47,825 nt of DNA, taken from positions 1-47,825 of the forward strand of contig JAITUN010000218.1 of assembly GCA_031286285.1 (NCBI GenBank), in the 5' to 3' direction. Of this stretch, positions 9,394-17,661 are shown in pieces. The notes beneath the pieces were generated by a model. It did no database searches, was not told the DNA's origin, and saw only the letters and a program-made list of their open reading frames with translations. Each line of letters starts with the position of its first letter. Within the stretch, counting starts at the first letter, position 1. The position numbers were made by a program, and so were the translations under genes. Source of the DNA: Bacteroidales bacterium. Its GTDB lineage: Bacteria > Bacteroidota > Bacteroidia > Bacteroidales > WCHB1-69.

Positions 9394-10623
9394 ATGAAAA
9401 AAATCGTACTGTTTTTATCCTTTACATTATTTATATTCAGTGTTTGTAATGCACAAACATCAGACTTTGATTTGTACAAAGCGCTGGATTGCATAAACAA
9501 AGATAGTCTTATGCGCACTGTGCAGGATTTGGAAAATTTTGAAACCCGATTATGTACACGCACTATTGGGCAAAACAAGCAAGTAGCAGAATATATTATG
9601 AATCGTTTGAAGAAATATGGTATTGCAGATGCCCGAATAGATTCTTTCTACGTTTCAGGATATACATGGTCAGGCTATTATGCTCAAAATATGTATAATG
9701 TTTTGGGGTCGTTAAAAGGGAGTGGAAACACCGATTCAACAGTAATTATTGGGGCGCATTTAGATGCCATCTCTTTCATTGGCGATTACCCCGATTGGAT
9801 TCTTACCCCTGATGCTTCGCCCGGCGCAGACGACAATGCTACCGGTTGTGCTATAATGATTGAAATGGTAAGAGTGATTCATGAAAATCATTTAACCCCC
9901 TATCATAATATTGATTTCATGGCTTACGATGCCGAAGAGGTTGGGTTAATGGGCTCGAAATATGATGCCAAAAAAAGACGAAATGCAAACGAAAATATTA
10001 TTGTCATGTTGAATAATGATATGGTTGCCTATCAACCGTCACATCTGCCATGGCAAGTAAATTTGTTTAAATATGCCAACGCTCCTGAGGTTGCAGAAAA
10101 AGCCAGACAAGCATGTTTAGATTATACTTCAGTAACCCCTTTTGTAATATCTATAAACAATGAAGCCAGTGATAGTTATCCCTATTTCCAAGAAAACTAT
10201 CAGGCAATTTTCACACAAGAACACTATGCCCCACAAAATACTCACTTTCATCATCCTGATGACATCTCCGAAAATTATAATTTTGACTATTGCCAACAAA
10301 TTGCAATAATGAATTTTGTTGTACTTGCAGATTATGCCATTATGGATTCTGCCTCCTTTGTTTCTATTCTCTCGAATAAAAAAATTGAAAACTATATTGA
10401 TCTATATCCTATTCCTGCAAACAATTTTATCAGCGTGCAGAGCTATAACAATATTAAAATTGATAGAATAACTATTTTAGATTTCTCCGGCAGAATGATC
10501 GAATCTTTATCAAATAATATGCAACAAAATATTATTCGTTTGGATAACTACAAAAGTGGAATCTATTTTATGGTTTTCTATACTGATAAAGGAATGATTT
10601 CCAAGAAAATAATCAAACTATAG
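9394..10623 (+). CDS. M28-family zinc aminopeptidase with T9SS type A C-terminal sorting domain
   Basis: 409 aa; signal peptide; STVIIGAHLDAIS, SPGADDNATGCAIMIEMVRV, YDAEEVGLMGSKYDA; C-terminal DLYPIPANNFISVQ...ITILDFSGRMIES...SGIYFMVFYTDKGMISKKIIKL. Confidence 0.9.
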   Translation: MKKIVLFLSFTLFIFSVCNAQTSDFDLYKALDCINKDSLMRTVQDLENFETRLCTRTIGQNKQVAEYIMNRLKKYGIADARIDSFYVSGYTWSGYYAQNMYNVLGSLKGSGNTDSTVIIGAHLDAISFIGDYPDWILTPDASPGADDNATGCAIMIEMVRVIHENHLTPYHNIDFMAYDAEEVGLMGSKYDAKKRRNANENIIVMLNNDMVAYQPSHLPWQVNLFKYANAPEVAEKARQACLDYTSVTPFVISINNEASDSYPYFQENYQAIFTQEHYAPQNTHFHHPDDISENYNFDYCQQIAIMNFVVLADYAIMDSASFVSILSNKKIENYIDLYPIPANNFISVQSYNNIKIDRITILDFSGRMIESLSNNMQQNIIRLDNYKSGIYFMVFYTDKGMISKKIIKL

Positions 10624-10661
10624 CATTTATTCTAATAACATATATATAAAACTAATTTATC

Positions 10662-10994
10662 GTGAATATTATTGATGAATTTCGCAGTTATCGCGCAAAA
10701 ATGAATCAAGTAATTTTAGAAGAAGATAACCTCTTTTTTAAGCGGTTTTTTAATTTAGATACAAGAACTTTCGAAGAGGGCGCATTGGATGCTAAAACAA
10801 AAGAGATGCTCGGATTGGTCGCTTCGTTGGTGTTGCGTTGCGATGATTGCGTGAGATATCATATTGAAAAATGCCACGAATTAGGCGTAACCCGTGCGCA
10901 ATTTTTTGAAATTCTCTCTATTGGAAATTTAGTAGGTGGCTCTATTGTCATCCCACACACGAGACGAGCTATTGAATATTGGGACTTGCTCTAA
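10662..10994 (+). CDS. Carboxymuconolactone decarboxylase / AhpD-like protein
   Basis: 110 aa (GTG start); CDDCVRYHIEKCHELGVTRAQFFEILSIGNLVGGSIVIPHTRRA. Confidence 0.85.
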   Translation: MNIIDEFRSYRAKMNQVILEEDNLFFKRFFNLDTRTFEEGALDAKTKEMLGLVASLVLRCDDCVRYHIEKCHELGVTRAQFFEILSIGNLVGGSIVIPHTRRAIEYWDLL

Positions 10995-11016
10995 AGTAAA
11001 ACATTATTCAATTCCC

Positions 11017-11037
11017 AAATCTAAAATCTAAAATCCC
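11017..11037 (+). repeat. Short heptamer array (AAATCTA)2 AAATCCC upstream of thyA
   Basis: Three 7-bp units directly visible. Confidence 0.7.
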
Positions 11038-11058
11038 ATCCTCATTCCCCCAAAATAG

Positions 11059-11066
11059 TATCTTTG
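11059..11066 (+). promoter_or_regulatory. -7 promoter element upstream of thyA
   Basis: TATCTTTG matches TAnnTTTG, about 25 bp before the ATG at 11092. Confidence 0.5.
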
Positions 11067-11091
11067 CACTCTCAAAAACAACAACTCTTTT

Positions 11092-11886
11092 ATGAAACAA
11101 TACCTTGACCTCCTGCAACATATCATTGATACTGGAGCTTTTAAAGATGACCGTACCGGAACCGGAACCCAAAGTATTTTCGGTTATCAAATGCGTTTTG
11201 ACTTGCAAGAGGGATTTCCGGTGTTAACTACAAAAAAATTGCATCTGCGTTCTATTATCTACGAATTGCTGTGGTTTCTAAAAGGAGAAACAAATATTAA
11301 ATACTTGCACGACAATAACGTAACAATTTGGGATGAATGGGCGGATGAAAACGGAGATTTGGGTCCCGTGTACGGAAAACAATGGCGCAATTGGACAACT
11401 GCAGATGGTAAAACTATTGACCAAATTTCAGAATTAATAACATTGATTCAAAAAAATCCCGACTCTCGAAGAATGATTGTGAGCGCTTGGAATGTGGGTG
11501 AGGTGGACAAAATGAAACTCCCACCTTGCCATGTACTCTTTCAGTTTTATGTGAACCAGGGCGAAATCTCCTGCCAACTCTATCAGCGAAGCGCCGATGT
11601 GTTTCTCGGCGTGCCGTTCAACATCGCTTCATACGCACTGCTACTCATGATGATAGCACATGTTTGCAAACTCAAACCGAGATACTTTATCCACACTTTC
11701 GGCGATGCACACCTCTACTCAAATCATTTGGAACAAGCTAAATTACAACTCTCCCGTACTCCAAAAACATTACCCAACATGAAGATAAACAGAGAAGTAA
11801 ACTCTATTTTTGACTTCCGGTTTGAAGATTTTACATTAGAAAATTATAACCCAGACCCACATATTAAAGCGGAGGTAGCAGTATGA
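11092..11886 (+). CDS. thyA: Thymidylate synthase
   Basis: 264 aa; [60 protein letters not shown]. Confidence 0.98.
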   Translation: MKQYLDLLQHIIDTGAFKDDRTGTGTQSIFGYQMRFDLQEGFPVLTTKKLHLRSIIYELLWFLKGETNIKYLHDNNVTIWDEWADENGDLGPVYGKQWRNWTTADGKTIDQISELITLIQKNPDSRRMIVSAWNVGEVDKMKLPPCHVLFQFYVNQGEISCQLYQRSADVFLGVPFNIASYALLLMMIAHVCKLKPRYFIHTFGDAHLYSNHLEQAKLQLSRTPKTLPNMKINREVNSIFDFRFEDFTLENYNPDPHIKAEVAV

Positions 11887-11889
11887 GAA

Positions 11890-12074
11890 AGAAGTTAGAA
11901 GTTAGAAGTTAGAAGTTAGAAGCTAGAAGCCAGAAGCCGGAAGCCAGAAGTAACTTGTAACTTGTAACTCGTAACTCGTAACTCGTAACTAAAATTAAAC
12001 CCATTAACCACTAACCACTAATCATTAACCATTAATCATTAACCATTAACCACTAATCATTAATCATTAATCAC
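11890..12074 (+). repeat. Composite heptamer array: AGAAGTT-type x8, GTAACTY x6 (last unit partial), spacer, TAAYCAY x10
   Basis: Units read directly with 7-bp period: 11890-11945 AGAAGTT...AGAAGCC/GGAAGCC; 11950-11990 GTAACTT/GTAACTC; 12005-12074 TAACCAC...TAATCAC, ending 1 bp before the rfbB ATG (12076). Confidence 0.95.
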
Positions 12075-12075
12075 T

Positions 12076-13104
12076 ATGAAAAAAATCCTCATCACCGGCG
12101 GTGCCGGATTTATCGGCTCACATGTTGTTCGTTTATTTGTAAATAAATATCCTCATTATGAGATTTTTAATTTAGATAAATTGACCTACGCAGGAAACTT
12201 GGACAATCTGCAAGATATGGAGAATAAGCCAAATTATCACTTCATTAAAGCCGATATTGTGGAGGGCGAAAAGATATTGGCGCTTTTCAAGGAGCATCGG
12301 TTTGATGGCGTAATTCACTTGGCTGCAGAGTCGCACGTGGATCGCTCTATTGAAAGTCCGATGGAGTTTATTTTCACTAATGTTGTGGGAACGGTAAATC
12401 TGCTGAATGCTGCACGTGTCATTTGGAAAGACACTGAGAACAATCGTTTTTATCATATCTCTACCGATGAAGTGTATGGATCGCTGGGAGAGACCGGCGC
12501 ATTTACGGAAACCACGCCTTATGACCCGCACAGCCCCTATTCCGCCGCAAAAGCTTCTTCCGATCATTTTGTGCGTGCTTATCACGACACTTTTAAACTA
12601 CCAACAGTAATCTCTAATTGTTCAAACAATTATGGACCTAATCAGTTTCCCGAAAAATTGCTCCCGCTCTTCATTCACAATATAAAAAATAAAAAAAATC
12701 TTCCGGTTTATGGACAAGGAATTAATGTTCGCGATTGGTTGTACGTGGAAGACCACGCCGCCGCTATTGACCTCATTTTCCATAAAGGAAAAACAGGAGA
12801 AACCTACAACATTGGCGGAAACAACGAATGGAAAAACATTGACTTGATTAAGAAGTTGATAGAGATTATGGACAGAAAGTTGGGACGTTCTAACGGAGAA
12901 TCTTTAGCATTGATCACTTACGTTACCGACCGTGCCGGACACGACCTACGTTACGCTATTGATGCCACCAAACTGAAAACCGAACTCGGCTGGGAACCTC
13001 AAATAAAATTCACCGAAGGGTTTGAAAAGACAGTGGACTGGTATTTAGAAAACGAAATATGGTTGCAACGGATTGTGAGCGGAGAGTATAGGAGGAGTGA
13101 GTAG
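12076..13104 (+). CDS. rfbB: dTDP-glucose 4,6-dehydratase
   Basis: 342 aa; ILITGGAGFIGSHVVRLFV, LAAESHVDRSIESPMEF, YSAAKASSDHFVRAYHDTF, GINVRDWLYVEDHAAAI. Confidence 0.95.
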   Translation: MKKILITGGAGFIGSHVVRLFVNKYPHYEIFNLDKLTYAGNLDNLQDMENKPNYHFIKADIVEGEKILALFKEHRFDGVIHLAAESHVDRSIESPMEFIFTNVVGTVNLLNAARVIWKDTENNRFYHISTDEVYGSLGETGAFTETTPYDPHSPYSAAKASSDHFVRAYHDTFKLPTVISNCSNNYGPNQFPEKLLPLFIHNIKNKKNLPVYGQGINVRDWLYVEDHAAAIDLIFHKGKTGETYNIGGNNEWKNIDLIKKLIEIMDRKLGRSNGESLALITYVTDRAGHDLRYAIDATKLKTELGWEPQIKFTEGFEKTVDWYLENEIWLQRIVSGEYRRSE

Positions 13105-13117
13105 TGAAATTGAAGAA

Positions 13118-13220
13118 GTTAGAAGCCAGAAGTCAGAAGCCAGAAGTCAGAAGTATGAATAATTAACCCCTTAACCACTAACCACTAACCACTAACCACT
13201 AATCATTAATCATTAACCAC
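13118..13220 (+). repeat. Composite heptamer array: AGAAGYY-type units, spacer, 7 x TAAYCAY
   Basis: 13118-13153 agaagttagaagccagaagtcagaagccagaagtc; 13172-13220 TAACCAC x4, TAATCAT x2, TAACCAC; ATG at 13224. Confidence 0.95.
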
Positions 13221-13223
13221 TAT

Positions 13224-14237
13224 ATGAAAATCCTTATCATCGGCGCCGGAGCGGCAGGCATTGAAGCCGCAGTAACTTTATCAAAGTTAGGCTATGAAAT
13301 TACACTTTTAGAAAAAGAGAGCCAAACAAACACAAACTTGCGTAATAAAATGTTGCTTTTTCCCGATTTTTCGGAAGCGGAGAGATTAGTAAAAGAGTTT
13401 GACAGGAAACTGTTTGAAGAAGTTATTACTCCTTATTACAATACAGAAGTGGTTGGTCTTGAGCAAAAGAAAACCATTTGGATAGCCACCGATGCTAATC
13501 AAACAACGTATCAGGCAGATGCTGTTCTAATAGCCACCGGTTATACGCCCTTTGATGCCACCCGAAAAGAAGAATATGGGTATGGCATTTATAATGGGGT
13601 AATTACTTCGTTGGATTTGGAAGAGATGTTTAGAAAAAATAATATTACTAATGCTTTCGGAGAAACTCCGAAAAAGGTCTGTTTTTTGCAATGTGTCGGC
13701 TCACGCGATGAAAAATCGGGAAATAATTATTGTTCAAAGATTTGTTGTATTACTGCTGTAAAACAAGCCATTGAACTAAAAAAGATCTCTCCGAAAACAG
13801 AAATATACATTTTCTATATGGATTTACGGATGTGGGGGCAGGGTTACGAAGAGCTTTACCGTGAAGCGCAGGAGCAATATGGTATCTATTTCATTCGAGG
13901 AAGAATTTCTGAAGCTGCAGCTACTTTCGACGGAAAAATCCAAATAAAATCGGAAGACACTTTGATGGGGCTCCCCTTAAGAATGACACCCGATTTATTG
14001 GTGTTGATGACCGGCATGGAGCCCTCGAAAGGCACCAAACTATTGGCAAGTTGTTGTAATTGTGAAGAAGAGTATGGATTTTTCAAAACCATAAATCCCA
14101 TTTTCGCAGACCAAAAAACAAGTCATGCGGGGCTTTTTGCGGCGGGTACCTGCAAACGCCCCATGAGCATTCCGGATGTTTTGGCGGATGCACGCGCAGC
14201 GGCGGTAGATATTGACGAATATTTGAAAAACTCTTAA
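13224..14237 (+). CDS. HdrA-like FAD-dependent oxidoreductase (heterodisulfide reductase subunit A family)
   Basis: 337 aa; ILIIGAGAAGIEAAVTLSKLG; VCFLQCVGSRDEKSGNNYCSKICCITAVKQAIELK; IYIFYMDLRMWGQGYEELYREAQEQYGIYFIRGRISE; LFAAGTCKRPMSIPDVLADARAAAVDI. Confidence 0.85.
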   Translation: MKILIIGAGAAGIEAAVTLSKLGYEITLLEKESQTNTNLRNKMLLFPDFSEAERLVKEFDRKLFEEVITPYYNTEVVGLEQKKTIWIATDANQTTYQADAVLIATGYTPFDATRKEEYGYGIYNGVITSLDLEEMFRKNNITNAFGETPKKVCFLQCVGSRDEKSGNNYCSKICCITAVKQAIELKKISPKTEIYIFYMDLRMWGQGYEELYREAQEQYGIYFIRGRISEAAATFDGKIQIKSEDTLMGLPLRMTPDLLVLMTGMEPSKGTKLLASCCNCEEEYGFFKTINPIFADQKTSHAGLFAAGTCKRPMSIPDVLADARAAAVDIDEYLKNS

Positions 14238-14267
14238 AATTTATACTTTCGCGACTTGTTAATAAGA

Positions 14268-14339
14268 GGCCCTGTAGTTCAATGGATAGAACGAAAGTTT
14301 CCTAAACTTTAAATTCGAGTTCGATTCTCGGCGGGGCTA
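14268..14339 (+). tRNA. tRNA-Arg (anticodon CCT)
   Basis: Cloverleaf folds by hand: acceptor GGCCCTG/CGGGGCT, D-arm GTTC-AATGGATA-GAAC, anticodon stem AAAGT-TTCCTAA-ACTTT (CCT at 14301-14303), T-arm TCGAG-TTCGATT-CTCGG; CCA not encoded. Confidence 0.93.
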
Positions 14340-14454
14340 CAACTAAAAATGTTAATGATTTAATTTTTCACACTATTAACTATTTATATTTTTGTATTTG
14401 CACCACATTTGCATTCATTTGATTGCATTTGATTTTATTATTTTGAAAAAATAT

Positions 14455-14541
14455 TATTTTTGCCGTGCGATAGGTGCAACCGTTTTAAGTATAAATCGTG
14501 GGCGTATTGTTCCAGCCACAATTTTGTGGCTTTTTTTATTT
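14455..14541 (+). ncRNA. Candidate small RNA: -7 promoter element, about 70 nt, intrinsic terminator
   Basis: TATTTTTG at 14455-14462; perfect terminator hairpin AGCCACAA-TT-TTGTGGCT at 14514-14531 followed by a T run; no convincing ORF. Confidence 0.4.
14514..14537 (+). terminator. Intrinsic terminator
   Basis: AGCCACAATTTTGTGGCTTTTTTT: perfect stem plus T run. Confidence 0.75.
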
Positions 14542-14617
14542 CAGTCAGAAATTCAATGTGCCATTCTTGCCAATCGTGCTAAATCTATAGGCTGTTTCTT
14601 TTGTAAGACATACTTTT

Positions 14618-15301
14618 TCACTTAATTAATCCTTGCCAAAGTTTCCTCATTCCCACAGTTGCCTTTTCCTTTATAAAATGCACGATTTTAGCAATGGGTT
14701 GTACCTCTTTGGGGTCAATCACGTAAATTTGAGCATCTTGTCTGGCGGAGTAGAGTAGTCCTGCGGCAGGATATACATTTAGCGATGTGCCGATAATGAT
14801 GATGATCTCTGCCTCTGCCACAATTTCCGCTGCCCGATGAATTAACGGCACATCTTCGCCGAACCAAACAATGAAAGGGCGCAGCAACTCCCCATCCTCT
14901 GCCAAATCTCCAAATTGAAAAGTCTCGTAACCAATATCTTTCACATGTTTTTTTTGGTTGTCGCTGCACACTTTAGTGAGTTCGCCATGAAGATGGATAA
15001 TTTGGGTTGATCCGGCGCGTTCGTGCAGATTATCTACATTTTGAGTAACCACCGTTACATCGTAATACTCCTCTAATTGGGCGATGATTTTGTGGGCTTC
15101 GTTCGGCTCTACGTTGGCCAGCTGTATTCTACGCTGGTTGTAAAAGTCTATCACTAATTCCGGATTTTGGTACCAGCCCTCAATACTTGCTACTTCCATC
15201 ACGTTGTAGTTTTCCCACAGCCCGTCACTGTCTCTAAAAGTGCTGATGCCACTCTCGGCGCTCACGCCCGCGCCGGAAAGAACTACTAATTTTTTTTTCA
15301 T
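14618..15301 (-). CDS. Sir2-family NAD-dependent protein deacylase
   Basis: 227 aa; VVLSGAGVSAESGISTFRDSDGLWENY, VTQNVDNLHERAGS, HLHGEL, IIIGTSLNVYPAAGL. Confidence 0.95.
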   Translation of the reverse strand: MKKKLVVLSGAGVSAESGISTFRDSDGLWENYNVMEVASIEGWYQNPELVIDFYNQRRIQLANVEPNEAHKIIAQLEEYYDVTVVTQNVDNLHERAGSTQIIHLHGELTKVCSDNQKKHVKDIGYETFQFGDLAEDGELLRPFIVWFGEDVPLIHRAAEIVAEAEIIIIIGTSLNVYPAAGLLYSARQDAQIYVIDPKEVQPIAKIVHFIKEKATVGMRKLWQGLIK

Positions 15302-15376
15302 AATATAATTATTACAGTGTATTCTTGTAATTTTCTAAATATAAGCATATTAACTTTTTTGAGTACGCTTACAATC

Positions 15377-16054
15377 TCAATCGTCTTCAAAAAGTTCTTC
15401 CAAATCAATAACCAACCCTTCTAAAGTTTGTACGGGTACTTGGGTTGTTTTGTATAGAACTTCGTAGGTTGTTCCATTATCATATTTTCCGTCATCTTGT
15501 AAGAGGAAAACGGTTACCGCTTTATCATTAGGAAAAATCACCCAATACTCTTTCACACCGGATCTCTCATACAGAGAGAACTTTAAGTTCAAATCTCTTT
15601 TACCTGTGCTTGGGGAGTTTACCTCCACCACTAAATCGGGCGCTCCGATGCAGCCTCTGTCATCTAATTTGGAAGGGTCACAAATTACGCAAATATCGGG
15701 CTGAACCACATCGAAAATTTTGTCGTCTTCTGTTTCACCATTTCTAGGCAAACGCACATCAAACGGAGCCGTATAGATTTTGCATTTTGCTTTTCGCTTG
15801 CGAATGTAAGACCAAGCTCTGACAATGAAAGGAGGTATAACAGCCGCATGCTCCCGTGCTGGCGCTGAGAATAAATGGACTACGCCATCAATAATTTCCC
15901 GCATTAGATCATCTGTCCATAATAAATAATCGGCATAAGAATAGCGGCGTTGTGTTACATAAGCGATGGGCGGTTCTTCTACAGAAGTTTGCTTTTCGAC
16001 ATCAAGTGTGTCATTTTTAATGATTTGATCATCATTTTTCTCTGATTTTTTCAT
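15377..16054 (-). CDS. Uma2-family (DUF820) restriction endonuclease-like protein
   Basis: 225 aa; IDGVVHLFSAPAREHAAVIPPFIVRAWSYIR, VQPDICVICDPSKLDDRGCIGAPDLVVEVNSPSTGKRDLNLKFSLYERSGVKEYWVIFP. Confidence 0.85.
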   Translation of the reverse strand: MKKSEKNDDQIIKNDTLDVEKQTSVEEPPIAYVTQRRYSYADYLLWTDDLMREIIDGVVHLFSAPAREHAAVIPPFIVRAWSYIRKRKAKCKIYTAPFDVRLPRNGETEDDKIFDVVQPDICVICDPSKLDDRGCIGAPDLVVEVNSPSTGKRDLNLKFSLYERSGVKEYWVIFPNDKAVTVFLLQDDGKYDNGTTYEVLYKTTQVPVQTLEGLVIDLEELFEDD

Positions 16055-16073
16055 AATGATTTTATTTTAATTC

Positions 16074-16104
16074 AACGCAGCAAATAAACAAAAAAATGAG
16101 TACA
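16074..16104. repeat. 31-bp exact direct repeat, copy 1 (upstream of the Uma2 gene)
   Basis: AACGCAGCAAATAAACAAAAAAATGAGTACA, identical to 19220-19250. Confidence 0.95.
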
Positions 16105-16180
16105 AATGTGTTAAAAGCGCTGTCTTAGAAGTCAAAATATTTAACCACGAGGCGCACTAAGTTAAATTACTGATTTTAAA

Positions 16181-17656
16181 CTATTTTGTTTCAACGCTCA
16201 GTATTTCATTTACAATTACCTCTTTTTTTATATTCGCTAAAAAAACCTTATGCTTGGGTGGAAATACGTCTTTCGCAATAGACATTGGTATTGGTACAAT
16301 AAACTTTTTGCCCTGCACGGTAATGTCGTATCGAGCGGTAATCCTATCAGGCAAATTACCCGGATTGTTTATTTTTAAGATTAAAAGTTTGTCTTCAGGG
16401 TTTGTTTGTAGCGCTAATTCTTTAATATAAAAATCCCCCACTTGCTTATTTTTAATTATTGAGGAATAATTTTCCATACCACTTGCAATATCTTGATTAA
16501 AAGCAAAATGTGTTGTTGTTTTAAAATCGTTAATCCACTTTTCATCTTTACTTCTGTCGGGCAGAATATCGCTATAGTTTTGCAATAAAAAATCGGCAAT
16601 TTTATAAGCAGTAACAATAGCTCCATAAGTTGTTGTGTGCAATGCACTGCTGTACTCATTATTGAATGCTTCAACAGTATAAAGATTTGTATCGTAGGGT
16701 TGTTGAAAGTCAAGCCACTTTACATTCGGATATTTATTAAACTCTTCGTACAGTATCTTTTTCAGCAAGTCGTAATTTGAAAAAGCCTTATAGTGCATAG
16801 GCACGGTAAGCATCATCAATTTAATATCTTTTTCCTGACAAAGTTCCGTAATTTTTCTCAAATACTTTTTATTGGCATCATTAATAACGATATTTTCACA
16901 CTTTAAGGGGGGTCCAATACTGTCATATTTTGCCAAAGTTGTATCTTGCATAAAATTACTGCCATGTAAAAAACGTCCTAAATCCAATTTCATCCTATCC
17001 GGATTTTTATCTTTCCCTACATTTTTAACATTATAACCAATTCTTTCGGTATCTGTTAGTAAAAATGAGTGATTTCTGATTGTTGGCGACCATGCTTTTA
17101 CCCAATCATCACTTTTAAAGAGAAAAAACATATCATACAATCGTTGCATGTTCCGTTTTTTAGATTCAAAACTTTGTATTCTTCCCCACTCCAATCCCAT
17201 TTCATTTCCATAAAAACAAAAAGTTTCTATAATTACTATTTTTGGAGTAGTATATCTTAATACCTCTTTCAGATTAAAATACATATCGTTAATACTGGCG
17301 CCGGGAGTATTGAGAATAAAACAGTTTGTGTTTGTAGTTTGCGATAAAATAAAAGGTTCAATTCCTGCCGAAGCATGCGAATTGCCAAGAATAAGAATAT
17401 CCACATCCTTTTTCCCTTTTTCAGTAAACTTATAAAAAGATCGCCATTTCCTTTGAACATGGTTGTTTATTTGGTCTCCAACAAAATATTCTTTTTTATC
17501 GGTAAAAATTACTACTGCCAAAATGGCAAAAAAGAGTATTAATATTTTTACTGAAAAAGTAATCCACGAGAATTTTTTTTCAATTTTTTCTATATTTTTT
17601 GCAGATGGTTCTTGCTTAATGGGCTGCGTATGCTTGTAATATTTTTGTTTTTTCAT
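16181..17656 (-). CDS. Membrane-anchored SGNH/AlgJ-like protein partnered with an MBOAT acyltransferase
   Basis: 491 aa; N-terminal TM; DVDILILGNSHASAGIEPFIL resembles a GDSL/SGNH block; 5 bp downstream of an MBOAT gene. Confidence 0.6.
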   Translation of the reverse strand: MKKQKYYKHTQPIKQEPSAKNIEKIEKKFSWITFSVKILILFFAILAVVIFTDKKEYFVGDQINNHVQRKWRSFYKFTEKGKKDVDILILGNSHASAGIEPFILSQTTNTNCFILNTPGASINDMYFNLKEVLRYTTPKIVIIETFCFYGNEMGLEWGRIQSFESKKRNMQRLYDMFFLFKSDDWVKAWSPTIRNHSFLLTDTERIGYNVKNVGKDKNPDRMKLDLGRFLHGSNFMQDTTLAKYDSIGPPLKCENIVINDANKKYLRKITELCQEKDIKLMMLTVPMHYKAFSNYDLLKKILYEEFNKYPNVKWLDFQQPYDTNLYTVEAFNNEYSSALHTTTYGAIVTAYKIADFLLQNYSDILPDRSKDEKWINDFKTTTHFAFNQDIASGMENYSSIIKNKQVGDFYIKELALQTNPEDKLLILKINNPGNLPDRITARYDITVQGKKFIVPIPMSIAKDVFPPKHKVFLANIKKEVIVNEILSVETK

Positions 17657-17661
17657 CTCTT

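Noticed and set aside
14392-14625. 77-aa plus-strand ORF after the tRNA
   Set aside because: Runs through a -7 promoter element and a strong intrinsic terminator; better explained as intergenic/ncRNA sequence.
15377-16054. Uma2-family protein as evidence of a restriction or mobile system
   Set aside because: Single copy with no methyltransferase, transposase or other defence gene nearby; kept only as a family annotation.
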